Made by a program: the position numbers and the translations under genes. Shown one piece after another: positions 49,014-58,527 of a DNA stretch of 64,000 nucleotides. The DNA is from an uncultured Reyranella sp. (GTDB lineage Bacteria; Pseudomonadota; Alphaproteobacteria; Reyranellales; Reyranellaceae), in the NCBI RefSeq assembly GCF_945957355.1, contig NZ_CAMFKM010000020.1, positions 1 to 64,000 on the forward strand, given 5' to 3'. The notes under the pieces are model-generated. The model saw nothing but the letters and a program-made list of their open reading frames with translations, was not told where the DNA came from and did no database searches. Numbering within the stretch: position 1 is the stretch's first letter; the number at the start of each line of letters is the position of its first letter.

Positions 49014-49718
49014 ATGTGCAATTTGTGCTTGTCGCGTCGCGGTCTGCTTTCAGGAATGGGCGGCCTCACGGTCGCCGCCACGATCGGCGCCGTGTCGACG
49101 AAAGCGGCCCTCGCTCAGCCAGCCCGTTCGGCCGACACGCCGGACGCGGCACTCGCCCGCCTGATGGAAGGCAATGCGCGCTACGCTTCCGGCAAGATGG
49201 CGGAACGTGATTTTTCCGCCGGCCGCGCCGCGCGGACCCAGGGCCAGGCACCGTTCGCAGCAATCCTCAGCTGCGCGGATTCACGTGTTGCTCCGGAACT
49301 GGCGTTCGATCAGGGCCCCGGCGAACTCTTCATCGTCCGGGTTGCCGGCAATTTCGTGACGCCGGACGGACTGGGCAGCCTGGAATACGGCGCCGCCGTC
49401 CTGGGCACGAAGGTGATCATGGTGCTGGGCCATACGAGCTGCGGCGCGGTGAACGCCACCGTCGACGCGCTGCAGAAGGGCAACACCCTGCCCGGCCACA
49501 TCGCCGACCTCGTCCGCGCCATGAAGCCCGGCATCGAGCCGGTGCTCAAGACCGCGGGGCCCGATCTCCAGCAGCGTGCGATGATCGCCAACGTGCAGGC
49601 CAACGTTCGCCGCCTGCAGACCGAGAAGCCGATCCTGGGCGACATGGTCGCCGCAGGAAAGCTCAAGGTCGTCGGCGCCTATTACGACCTGCCCACCGGC
49701 AAGGTGATGATGGTCTGA
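49014..49718 (+). CDS. Beta-carbonic anhydrase with Tat-like signal
   Basis: SRRGLLSG Tat-like motif; AILSCADSRV and LGHTSCGAV zinc-site motifs. Confidence 0.92.
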   Translation: MCNLCLSRRGLLSGMGGLTVAATIGAVSTKAALAQPARSADTPDAALARLMEGNARYASGKMAERDFSAGRAARTQGQAPFAAILSCADSRVAPELAFDQGPGELFIVRVAGNFVTPDGLGSLEYGAAVLGTKVIMVLGHTSCGAVNATVDALQKGNTLPGHIADLVRAMKPGIEPVLKTAGPDLQQRAMIANVQANVRRLQTEKPILGDMVAAGKLKVVGAYYDLPTGKVMMV

Positions 49719-49788
49719 GGACCGACGCAGATCCAGATCGTGACATCGATGCAGGAAAGGCTCCTGCATCGATGCCGATCGACCGCCT

Positions 49789-50619
49789 CTAGCCCTTGAT
49801 GAAGGCAAGCAGATCGGGATTGAGTACGTCGGCATGCGTCGTCAGCATGCCGTGCGGATAGCCCTTGTAGATCTTCAGCGTGCCCTGCTTCAGGAGCTTG
49901 ATCGACAGCTCGGCCGCAGCGACGATCGGAACGATCTGATCATCGTCGCCGTGCATCACCAGCGTCGGCACGGTGATCGCCTTCAGATCCTCGGTGAAAT
50001 CGGTCGCCGAGAAGGCCGCGATGCAATCGTAATGGGCCTTGGCGCCGCCGATCATACCCTGCCGCCACCAGTTCTGGATGGTGCCCGGCAGGACCTTCGC
50101 CCCTTCGCGGTTGAAGCCGTAGAAGGGCCCGCTGGCGAGATCGAGATAGAACTGCGCGCGGTTCGCCGCGAGAGAGGCGCGCAGGCCGTCGAACACCTCG
50201 AGGGGCAGGCCCTTCGGGTTCTTGTCGGACTTCACCATGATCGGCGGCACGGCGCTGACCAGCACCGCCTTGGCGACACGACCCGGCTTCGACCGCGCGA
50301 CATAGCGCGCCACCTCGCCGCCACCGGTCGAATGACCAATATGGACGGCGTTCTTCAGGTCGAGATGGTGGGCGAGTTCGATCACGTCGGCGGCGTAGGT
50401 GTTCATCTCGTTGCCGCTATCGGTCTGCGTCGAGCGGCCATGTCCGCGACGATCATGGGCGATCACCCGGTAGCCCTTGCCCAGGAAGAAGAGCATCTGG
50501 GCATCCCAGTCGTCCGCGCTCAGCGGCCAGCCGTGGTGAAACACGATGGGCTGCGCATCCTTGGGGCCCCAGTCCTTGTAAAAGATCTGGGTTCCGTCCA
50601 TCGTCGTGATGAAAGCCAT
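49789..50619 (-). CDS. Alpha/beta hydrolase (non-heme chloroperoxidase-like)
   Basis: [65 protein letters not shown]. Confidence 0.93.
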   Translation of the reverse strand: MAFITTMDGTQIFYKDWGPKDAQPIVFHHGWPLSADDWDAQMLFFLGKGYRVIAHDRRGHGRSTQTDSGNEMNTYAADVIELAHHLDLKNAVHIGHSTGGGEVARYVARSKPGRVAKAVLVSAVPPIMVKSDKNPKGLPLEVFDGLRASLAANRAQFYLDLASGPFYGFNREGAKVLPGTIQNWWRQGMIGGAKAHYDCIAAFSATDFTEDLKAITVPTLVMHGDDDQIVPIVAAAELSIKLLKQGTLKIYKGYPHGMLTTHADVLNPDLLAFIKG

Positions 50620-50837
50620 GTGAAGTCCTTTTGCGATTGTGAACGCCGCAGGAGGTTGACCCAGAAGGCTGCCCGCCGCCATCGTCCATGAGCAGGCGGC
50701 GCTCTATACCAAAGTACAGTGGGCCTCCGCTGCGGGGGACAACCGCGGCGTGCAGGACCTATTGTGCAGCCAAAGTCGATCAGCGAAACGGCGTACCGCT
50801 TGCGAGGACTCTGTCGGTCGGCTCTTATGCGGCCGTC

Positions 50838-52379
50838 ATGCATCCCTATCATCACGCCCGCACCCATCCCGACAAGCCCGCCTACATCATGGCCGGCAGC
50901 GGCGAGACGGTGACCTATCGCCAGCTCGACGAGCAGTCCAACCGCATCGCGCAGCTCTTCCGCTCGCTCGGCCTCCAGGCCGGCGATCACGTCGCGATCT
51001 TCCTCGAGAACAATCCGCGCTTCTTCGAGATCTGCTGGGGCGCCCAGCGGTCGGGCCTGATCTATACGGCGATCAGCTCCCGCCTCACCGCCGCCGAGGT
51101 CGACTATATCGTCACCGACTGCGGCGCCCGCCTGTTCGTCACCTCGAAGGCGCTGGCCGACAAGGCGGCCGAGCTGGTGCCGCTGATGAAGGGCGCTCCG
51201 CATCGCTACATGATCGACGGTACGATCCCGGGCTATGAGTCCTGGGAGGATGCGGTCGCGCGCTGTCCCGCGACGCCCATCGCCGACGAGACGGCCGGTC
51301 ACGACATGCTTTATTCGTCGGGAACGACGGGGCGACCCAAGGGCGTCATGCCGGTGGTCGAGAAGCAGCCGATCGACTTCGACAATCCCCTGCTGGCGGT
51401 CAGCCGCAAGCTCTACGGCATAGACAGCGACACGATCTACCTGTCGCCGGCGCCGCTCTATCATGCGGCTCCGCTGCGCTTCAACATGAGCGTCATGCGG
51501 CTGGGCGGCACTTCGGTGATCATGGAGCACTTCGACGCCGAGGAATATCTGTCGCTGATCCCGAAGTACAAGATCACGCACACGCAGGTCGTGCCGACCA
51601 TGTTCGTCCGCTTCCTCAAGCTGCCCGAGGAGGTGCGCGCGAAGTACGACGTCTCGTCGCTGAAGTGCGCGATTCATGCTGCCGCGCCCTGCCCCATTCC
51701 CACCAAGGAAGCGATGATCAACTGGTGGGGCCCGATCATCTGGGAATATTACGGCGGCACCGAAGGCAACGGCCTCACCATGTGCAACGCCCAGGAATGG
51801 ATGGCGCACAAGGGCACGGTCGGCCGCGCGATCATCGGCAAGCTCAAGATCTGCGACGACGAGGGCAACGAGCTGCCGACCGGCGAATCCGGTACCGTCT
51901 ACTTCGCCGAGGGCCGTCAATTCGAGTATCACAACGATCCGAAGAAGACAGCCGAGTCACGCCATCCCAAGGGCTGGAGCACGCTGGGCGACGTCGGCTA
52001 TCTCGATGCGGACGGCTTCCTGCACCTGACCGACCGCAAGGCCTTCATGATCATCTCCGGCGGGGTGAACATCTACCCGCAGGAATGCGAGAACCTGCTG
52101 ATCAACCACCCGAAGGTGATGGACTGCGCCGTGTTCGGCGTGCCCAACGCCGACTTCGGCGAGGAAGTGAAGGCGGTCGTGCAGCCGCGCGACATGGCCG
52201 ATGCCGGCCCCGCGTTCGCCGAGGAGCTGATCGCCTACTGCAAGCAGCACCTCTCCGCGATCAAGTGCCCGCGCAGCGTCGATTTCGAGGAGGAACTGCC
52301 GCGCCATCCGACCGGCAAGCTCTACAAGCGCCTGCTGCGCGACCGCTACTGGCAGGGCATGGCGAGCAGGATCGCCTAG
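50838..52379 (+). CDS. Acyl-CoA synthetase (AMP-binding family)
   Basis: MLYSSGTTGRPKGVM, YYGGTEGNG, GWSTLGDVGYLDADGFLHLTDRKAFMIISGGVNIYPQE, PTGKLYKR. Confidence 0.95.
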   Translation: MHPYHHARTHPDKPAYIMAGSGETVTYRQLDEQSNRIAQLFRSLGLQAGDHVAIFLENNPRFFEICWGAQRSGLIYTAISSRLTAAEVDYIVTDCGARLFVTSKALADKAAELVPLMKGAPHRYMIDGTIPGYESWEDAVARCPATPIADETAGHDMLYSSGTTGRPKGVMPVVEKQPIDFDNPLLAVSRKLYGIDSDTIYLSPAPLYHAAPLRFNMSVMRLGGTSVIMEHFDAEEYLSLIPKYKITHTQVVPTMFVRFLKLPEEVRAKYDVSSLKCAIHAAAPCPIPTKEAMINWWGPIIWEYYGGTEGNGLTMCNAQEWMAHKGTVGRAIIGKLKICDDEGNELPTGESGTVYFAEGRQFEYHNDPKKTAESRHPKGWSTLGDVGYLDADGFLHLTDRKAFMIISGGVNIYPQECENLLINHPKVMDCAVFGVPNADFGEEVKAVVQPRDMADAGPAFAEELIAYCKQHLSAIKCPRSVDFEEELPRHPTGKLYKRLLRDRYWQGMASRIA

Positions 52380-52398
52380 CGAGGAACGTCGGGCGCCG

Positions 52399-53037
52399 CT
52401 ACGGAGCGCCCGCCGAGGCCTTCCACCTCGGCGCGGCCAGCGTCTCGGCGTAGTTGGTGAACATGAGGTTGAACGAAATGCTGACCCGCTCCGTCGTGCC
52501 TTCGTTGGAAGGCACGTGGTGGCGCAGCCACGACGGGAAGATCACCATCCGGCCGGGCTGCGGCTGGGCAACGGATGCATTGGCCGTCACGTTCGTGGGC
52601 TTGCCGCTCCACGGCATGATCGAGATCGGCCGCGGATCCTGGAAGACGAGTTCCGTGCCGCTGCCGGGAATGTCGACGTAGTAGACGCCGCTCAGGAAAT
52701 TGTTCGGGTGGGCGTGGGTGGGATGGTAGCTGCCCGGAGGATTAACGTTGGCCCAGCAGCCCGTGATCATCAGTGGAAAGCGCTCGAGCTGAAGAAATTC
52801 GAGGACGCTCTTCGAGGAGACTTCGATCAAGCCAGCCAGTTCGGCGAAGCCCGGTCGCGTATGCAGATCGTGCGGCGTCTGCCAGTTCCGGCCGCTCTGC
52901 AGCTGCGGACGCGGCGAAATGATCGTCTCGATTTCGGCCTTGAGCCTGGAATTGAAAGGCGCCGCGTCGGCGGGAGCGATGTCGAGGATCCAGAGCGGCG
53001 TGGGGAACAGCTCCTGAACCTGCTGTTTGATTTTCAT
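52399..53037 (-). CDS. 2OG-Fe(II) oxygenase family protein (TIGR02466-like)
   Basis: YHPTHAHPNNFLSGVYYVDIPGSGTELVFQDPR and VIFPSWLRHHVPSNEGTTERVSISFNL. Confidence 0.85.
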   Translation of the reverse strand: MKIKQQVQELFPTPLWILDIAPADAAPFNSRLKAEIETIISPRPQLQSGRNWQTPHDLHTRPGFAELAGLIEVSSKSVLEFLQLERFPLMITGCWANVNPPGSYHPTHAHPNNFLSGVYYVDIPGSGTELVFQDPRPISIMPWSGKPTNVTANASVAQPQPGRMVIFPSWLRHHVPSNEGTTERVSISFNLMFTNYAETLAAPRWKASAGAP

Positions 53038-53197
53038 GTTTCTCTCCCTGTTTTCACATCCAGTGTATCCCTGATTTTTCAGAACGAAACGCGGCACAGT
53101 TGCCGGGTCGGCAAGGTCCTTACCTCATGGGCCTCCGGCCCCCTGCCTGCTATGCAGGACCACTGAATCACGAACCAATTCCCAAGGGAGATCCGCC

Positions 53198-54169
53198 ATG
53201 AAGGCAGCCGTCGTCACCGACAAGGGCGTCCAGTACACCGACGCCCCCAAGCCCGTACCCAAGGCAGGCGAGATCCTGATCAAGGTGAAGGCGGCGTCGC
53301 TGAACCGCGCCGACCTCGCCGTGGCGTCGGGTCATTCGCACGGCCGCATCGGCGGTCCCGGCACCATCGTGGGCCTGGAATGCGCGGGCGAAGTCGAGGC
53401 GATCGGCCCCGACGTGAAGGACTTCAAGCCAGGCGACCGGGTCATGAGTTCGGCCGCCGGTGGCTTCGCCGAATATGCCGTCACCGATGCCGGCCGCGCC
53501 CACAAGATCCCCGCCAACAACATGAGCTACGAGCAGGCCGCCTGCATGCCCGTGGCCGTACAGACCATGCACAATGCGCTGGTCGGCGCCGGCCGCCTCA
53601 AGAAGGGTGAGACCGTGCTGATCCAGGGCGCGAGCTCGGGCGTCGGCCTGCTCGGCATGCAGATCGCGAAGATCATGGGGGCTTCGGTCGTGCTAGGCAG
53701 CTCGACCAACGATAGCCGCCGCGCGCGGCTGGGCGAGTTCGGCTGCGACGTCGCCATCGACACGCGCGATCCGAAGTGGCCGGACAAGGTCAAGGAAGCG
53801 ACCGGCGGCAAGGGCGTCGACCTGATCGTCGACCAGGTCTCGGGCGGCGTGATGAACCAGAACATGGAGGCCGCCGCCATCCTCGGCCGCATCGTGAATG
53901 TCGGCCGCCTGGGCGGCATGAAGGGCGAGTTCAACTTCGACCTGCATGCGCTGAAGCGCATCGACTATATCGGCGTGACCTTCCGCACCCGCAGCCCCGA
54001 GGAAGTGCGCGACATCGTGCAGGCCGCCCGCAAGGACCTGTGGCCGGCCATCGAGGACGGCAAGCTCAGCCTGCCGATCGACAGGACCTTCCCCCTGTCC
54101 GAGGCCGCCGCCGCGCTTGCGCACATGAAGGCCAATGCCCATTTTGGCAAGATCGTCCTCGTCGTCTGA
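53198..54169 (+). CDS. Zinc-independent quinone oxidoreductase/MDR family alcohol dehydrogenase-like protein
   Basis: KAGEILIKVKAASLNRADL, GLECAGEVEAIG, VLIQGASSGVGLLGMQIAK. Confidence 0.9.
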   Translation: MKAAVVTDKGVQYTDAPKPVPKAGEILIKVKAASLNRADLAVASGHSHGRIGGPGTIVGLECAGEVEAIGPDVKDFKPGDRVMSSAAGGFAEYAVTDAGRAHKIPANNMSYEQAACMPVAVQTMHNALVGAGRLKKGETVLIQGASSGVGLLGMQIAKIMGASVVLGSSTNDSRRARLGEFGCDVAIDTRDPKWPDKVKEATGGKGVDLIVDQVSGGVMNQNMEAAAILGRIVNVGRLGGMKGEFNFDLHALKRIDYIGVTFRTRSPEEVRDIVQAARKDLWPAIEDGKLSLPIDRTFPLSEAAAALAHMKANAHFGKIVLVV

Positions 54170-54193
54170 GGACGGAAACAAGGCAGGCCCGCA

Positions 54194-55639
54194 ATGAGCA
54201 AATCGATCAACCATCTCGCCACCGCCGACGGCCTGTTCTTCGGCAAGGATGGCCTCGACCGGCGCAAGACCGAGAAGATGGTGGACGAGGCGCTGGCCGG
54301 CACCGACGACGGCGAGCTGTTCCTCGAATACGTCCAGAGCGAGAGCCTGTCGTTCGACGACGGCAAGCTGAAGAGCGCGTCGTTCGATACCTCGCAGGGC
54401 TTCGGCCTGCGGTCGGTGGCGGGCGACGTCACGGGCTTCGCCCATGCGTCGGCGCTCGACGAGCAGGCGCTGAAGCGCGCGGCCGAGACGGTGAAGACCG
54501 TCCGCTCGGGCCGCGGCGGCACGTCGGATGAGTCTCCGCGCGGCACCAACCGCCTTCTGTATGCCGACGACAATCCGATCGACGGCGTGCCGTTCGCGCA
54601 GAAGGTCGCCCTGATGCAGGAGATCGATGCCTATGTCCGCGGCAAGGAGCCCAAGGCGCGCCAGGTCTCGGTCTCGCTGTCGGGCTCGTGGCAGGTCGTG
54701 GAGATCGTGCGCGCCGGCGGCTGGCGCGCCGCCGACGTGCGCCCGCTGGTGCGGTTGAACGTCAGCGTGGTCTGCGCCGACGGCTCGCGCATGGAAGCCG
54801 GCAGCACCGGCAGCGGCCGCCGCGCCGCCTATGGCGATATCTTCCTGCCGGGCTACTGGCGGAAAGAGGCCGACGAGGCGATCCGGCAGGCGCTGGTCAA
54901 TCTCGATTCGATCGAAGCGCCGGCCGGCGAGATGCCGGTCGTGCTGGGCGCCGGCTGGTCGGGCGTGCTGTGGCACGAGGCGGTCGGCCACGGGCTGGAA
55001 GGCGACTTCCACCGCAAGAAGACCTCGATGTTCAGCCACCTGATGGGCGAGATGATCGCGTCGCCCGGTGTTACCGTGGTCGACGACGGCACGCTGAACG
55101 ACCGCCGCGGCTCGCTCACCATCGACGACGAAGGTACGCCCACCCAGCGCAACGTGCTGATCGAGGACGGCCGCCTGGTCGGCCTGATGCAGGACCGCAT
55201 GAACGCCCGCCTGATGGGCGTGAAGCCGACCGGCAACGGCCGCCGCCAGGGTCACGCCTATGCGCCGATGCCGCGCATGACCAACACCTTCATGCTGGGC
55301 GGCGACAAGGACCCGAAGGAAATCATCGCCTCGGTGAAGAAGGGCCTCTACTGCGCCAATTTCGGCGGCGGCCAGGTCGACATCGTGTCGGGCAAGTTCG
55401 TGTTCAGCGTGACCGAGGGCTACCTGATCGAGGACGGCAAGCTCGGCCGCCCGGTCAAGGGCGCGACCCTGATCGGCGCCGGGTCCGAGGCACTGACCCG
55501 CGTCGGCATGGTCGGCAACGACATGTCGCTCGATCCCGGCATTGGCACCTGCGGCAAGGACGGTCAGGGCGTTCCGGTCGGCGTCGGCCAGCCGACCCTG
55601 CGCATCGACGCGCTGACGGTCGGCGGCACCGCGACCTGA
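54194..55639 (+). CDS. tldD: Metalloprotease TldD
   Basis: LWHEAVGHGLEGDFHRKKTS (HExxxH), RMTNTFMLGGDKDPKEIIASVKKGLYCANFGGGQVD. Confidence 0.94.
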   Translation: MSKSINHLATADGLFFGKDGLDRRKTEKMVDEALAGTDDGELFLEYVQSESLSFDDGKLKSASFDTSQGFGLRSVAGDVTGFAHASALDEQALKRAAETVKTVRSGRGGTSDESPRGTNRLLYADDNPIDGVPFAQKVALMQEIDAYVRGKEPKARQVSVSLSGSWQVVEIVRAGGWRAADVRPLVRLNVSVVCADGSRMEAGSTGSGRRAAYGDIFLPGYWRKEADEAIRQALVNLDSIEAPAGEMPVVLGAGWSGVLWHEAVGHGLEGDFHRKKTSMFSHLMGEMIASPGVTVVDDGTLNDRRGSLTIDDEGTPTQRNVLIEDGRLVGLMQDRMNARLMGVKPTGNGRRQGHAYAPMPRMTNTFMLGGDKDPKEIIASVKKGLYCANFGGGQVDIVSGKFVFSVTEGYLIEDGKLGRPVKGATLIGAGSEALTRVGMVGNDMSLDPGIGTCGKDGQGVPVGVGQPTLRIDALTVGGTAT

Positions 55640-55660
55640 TCTCCGCTTCCCCTTCGAATT

Positions 55661-55683
55661 CCTCTCCCTGACAGGGGGAGAGG
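55661..55683. repeat. Hairpin between convergent genes
   Basis: CCTCTCCC-TGACAG-GGGGAGAGG between tldD and the minus-strand DUF1801 gene; no T run. Confidence 0.4.
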
Positions 55684-55700
55684 GGCATGAGTGGTGCTTG

Positions 55701-56102
55701 CTACCGCTTCTTCTTTTTCGCGGCCCTCTCGGCCAGCGCTTCCTTGTTCGCGGCTACGGCAGCGCGGATCAAGGTCTTGAAGGCCGGTGCGTTGAGGGTA
55801 CCGCCCTCGGGAATGTCGATGGCGCGTCGCACGTTGCCGTCGAGGCTGGCGTTGAACAGCTTCTTCGGATCGGGCAGTGCCGCGCCGCGCGCGAAGGTGA
55901 GCTTGACGATCTGCTTGTAGGTCTCGCCGGTGCAGACGATGCCGTCATGCTCCCACACCGGCACACCGCGCCACTTCCATTCCTCGATGATTTCCGGGTC
56001 CGCCTCATGGATCAGCTTCCGCACGCGAGCCAGTGTCTCGCCGCGCCAATCGCCCAGCTCCTTGATTCGCTTGTCGATGTTGGCGGAAGCGGCGACGCTC
56101 AT
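55701..56102 (-). CDS. DUF1801-type protein
   Basis: PEIIEEWKWRGVPVWEHDGIVCTGETYKQIVKLTFARGAALPDPKKLFNA; start MSVAAS at 56102. Confidence 0.8.
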   Translation of the reverse strand: MSVAASANIDKRIKELGDWRGETLARVRKLIHEADPEIIEEWKWRGVPVWEHDGIVCTGETYKQIVKLTFARGAALPDPKKLFNASLDGNVRRAIDIPEGGTLNAPAFKTLIRAAVAANKEALAERAAKKKKR

Positions 56103-56104
56103 GG

Positions 56105-57091
56105 TCAGGACTGATAGAGCTGCTTCGATTCGGCCAGGCTGACGACAATCGCTTCGATGGCATCGAGCGTCGGCGTATCGAGTCCGGCGGCGCGCGCGAA
56201 GGCCACCGGCGCGCGCACGATCGCCTCGACCTCCATCGGCCGGCCGCCTTCGTAATCCTGCAGGATCGACGGACGGTGATCGGGATAGACGCGCTTGGGC
56301 CCGTAGCGAACCTCGGGCGAATCGTCGAGCACGACGCCGTTCGCGGCGGCGATGGCCAACGCCTCGGCATGGGCGCGGCGGGCCAGACGATTGACCATCG
56401 GCGTCGCCTGGATGGTCGTCGGCTGGCGCAGGATGAGGCACAGCGTCGAGCCGGTGAAATTGGCCATCAGCTTGTGCCAGATGTCGTAGCGGATGTCGGT
56501 GGTCGAGGGCGAGGCGATACCGGCCGCGATCAGCGTCTCGCGCAGCCTGGTGATGCGCGGCGTCTGCTGGTCGTCGGGTTCGCCCACCCACAGCACGTTG
56601 CGCTCGGGCGAGATGTTGCGCACCACGCCGGGCTCGATCACGTGGTTGGACGAGGTGATGACGCCGCCCAGGGTGCGGTCGAAGCCCACCGTCTTCAAGA
56701 GAGCGCCGCCGGGATCGAGGCGCGACAGGTCCGGCGCCTTGGGTCGGTCCTTGCCGAGCCCGTGGCCGTACCACCAGGGAATGCCGTTCTGCGCGAAGAC
56801 GACCGGCGTGTCCGGCCCCAGCAGGGGCGCCACCGTATCGGCGATCGCCGACAGGCTCGAGGCCTTCAGGGTCGAGATCACCACGTCCTGCGGGCCGAGA
56901 TCGGCCGGCTTGTCGCTGGCCGCGACCTTGGCGACGATGGTCTTGTCGCCGGTCAGCAGGGTGAGGCCTTTGGCGCGGATCGCCTCGAGATGGGGACCGC
57001 GGGCCACGACGGAGACCTCGTTGCCGGCCGCCGCGAGGCGCGTCGCATAGTTGCCGCCGATCGCGCCGGCGCCGAAAACACAGATACGCAT
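56105..57091 (-). CDS. 2-dehydropantoate 2-reductase family protein
   Basis: MRICVFGAGAIGGNYATRLAAAGNEVSVVARG, ISTLKASSL, IRYDIWHKLMANFTGSTLC. Confidence 0.9.
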   Translation of the reverse strand: MRICVFGAGAIGGNYATRLAAAGNEVSVVARGPHLEAIRAKGLTLLTGDKTIVAKVAASDKPADLGPQDVVISTLKASSLSAIADTVAPLLGPDTPVVFAQNGIPWWYGHGLGKDRPKAPDLSRLDPGGALLKTVGFDRTLGGVITSSNHVIEPGVVRNISPERNVLWVGEPDDQQTPRITRLRETLIAAGIASPSTTDIRYDIWHKLMANFTGSTLCLILRQPTTIQATPMVNRLARRAHAEALAIAAANGVVLDDSPEVRYGPKRVYPDHRPSILQDYEGGRPMEVEAIVRAPVAFARAAGLDTPTLDAIEAIVVSLAESKQLYQS

Positions 57092-57092
57092 C

Positions 57093-57662
57093 TTAACTCT
57101 TCGTCTCCGCAAATCGCAGCGAGCCGAGGAAGCGGGTAGCCGCGGCTTTCGTGTCCTCGTCGTTCTTCGCCGTGACCAGAAGGCGATAGAGCCGGTCCTT
57201 CACGATGTAGGTCCGCATCATCACGAGCGAGCCCTGCTGGTCGGCAATGTCGAGCGCGTAGCCGTCCCACCCCTGCAGGGTCACCGGCTCGTCGAGCACG
57301 TACTTGAATTTGGCGCGCGGGAAGGCCTTCTCGGCCTCGCCGCGTCCCAGTTCGCGGGCCATCTCCTTGCCGTCCTTGGACGAGAACCAGCCGGGCTCGT
57401 AGTCGACATAGTCGAAATCGAACATCTCGTCGGCGCGCTTGGAGGCCCAGGCGAGTCTCTCGCCGGTATGGCCCTTTTCCTTCTCGGCCGCCGAGCTCTT
57501 GTTGACCGGCGCCGGCATCTCGAGCCGGAAACGCAGGTCGGGGCCGACCACGGTCTGCCACTGGTCGGCCTGGGCGTAGGCGACCGTCGGTACGGCCGAC
57601 AGGGCCGGCGCCGCAAAAACGAACGAACGACGGGTCATTCCAATACTCTTCGACAAACTCAT
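57093..57662 (-). CDS. Secreted hypothetical protein
   Basis: Tat-like MTRRSFVFAAPALSAVPTVAYAQ; intact ORF. Confidence 0.7.
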   Translation of the reverse strand: MSLSKSIGMTRRSFVFAAPALSAVPTVAYAQADQWQTVVGPDLRFRLEMPAPVNKSSAAEKEKGHTGERLAWASKRADEMFDFDYVDYEPGWFSSKDGKEMARELGRGEAEKAFPRAKFKYVLDEPVTLQGWDGYALDIADQQGSLVMMRTYIVKDRLYRLLVTAKNDEDTKAAATRFLGSLRFAETKS

Positions 57663-58513
57663 ACCGGCGGCACCAGCTCTTCGCGGCCGGACCAATCCCA
57701 GGCGAGGCCCGTGCGCGAGACACCAAGCAGCAGCCCGTGCAATTCCCTCGGATGGATCCAGCCGCCGTCAGGATCGGTCACCGGATCGGAGCCGCGCGGC
57801 GTGTAGCGCGCATTGGCGTCGAGCAGGCGCTGGCGCACGTTGGGCCAGTCGTGGACCTCGACGTAGCACATGTAGAGCGAGTCGCCGTGCTTGTGGGCGA
57901 AGCGGCCCATCGCATGGACGTTGTCGGTGACCTGGCTGAGTTCGATGCGGTCGAGCCGGTTGGGCGGATCGAACAAAGTGAGCGTGCCGATATAACCGAA
58001 GCGCTCGCTGCCGATCTCGCTGAAGCGCGATGGATCGAGGCCGAACAGCCCGGCATAGACCGCGGCGACGCGGCGCCAGTCGCTCATCAGCGTGTTGGTC
58101 GTCTCGTAGAGGAACGACACCGGCCCGACCCTCGGCCGGTAGGTGCTCTCGGAGATCACGATCGGCAGGCCGAAAGTCGCCTCGTTCGAGAGATAGAGCT
58201 GCCCGTTGTCGCGGTCGTAGCCGATCCCGAGACCTTCCCAGCGCTTCACCATGCCGTCGAGATCGGCGGTGCAGTAGCCCGCCGTCATCAGCCCCTCGCC
58301 GCGCCGGCTCAGGAAATCCTGGGTGAGGCCCGCGCCGTCGGCCTCGCAGAGTTCGAACTCGCTCTCGCCGACCGCGAGGATCGTGCGCCTGGCCGAGAGA
58401 TGGCGGCTGTGGTCGTGCCGCGCCACCTGGCTGCCGAGCAATTGGCCGAAGCGCTGCGCCGCCTTGGCGGCGTCGTGCACGGCGATCTGGACGCGGTCAC
58501 ACCGATCGAGCAT
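57659..58513 (-). CDS. VOC family protein, two-domain
   Basis: DRVQIAVHDAAKAAQRFGQLLGSQVARHD; second VOC-like half. Confidence 0.65.
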   Translation of the reverse strand: MLDRCDRVQIAVHDAAKAAQRFGQLLGSQVARHDHSRHLSARRTILAVGESEFELCEADGAGLTQDFLSRRGEGLMTAGYCTADLDGMVKRWEGLGIGYDRDNGQLYLSNEATFGLPIVISESTYRPRVGPVSFLYETTNTLMSDWRRVAAVYAGLFGLDPSRFSEIGSERFGYIGTLTLFDPPNRLDRIELSQVTDNVHAMGRFAHKHGDSLYMCYVEVHDWPNVRQRLLDANARYTPRGSDPVTDPDGGWIHPRELHGLLLGVSRTGLAWDWSGREELVPPV

Positions 58514-58527
58514 GCCGCGACCTTACC

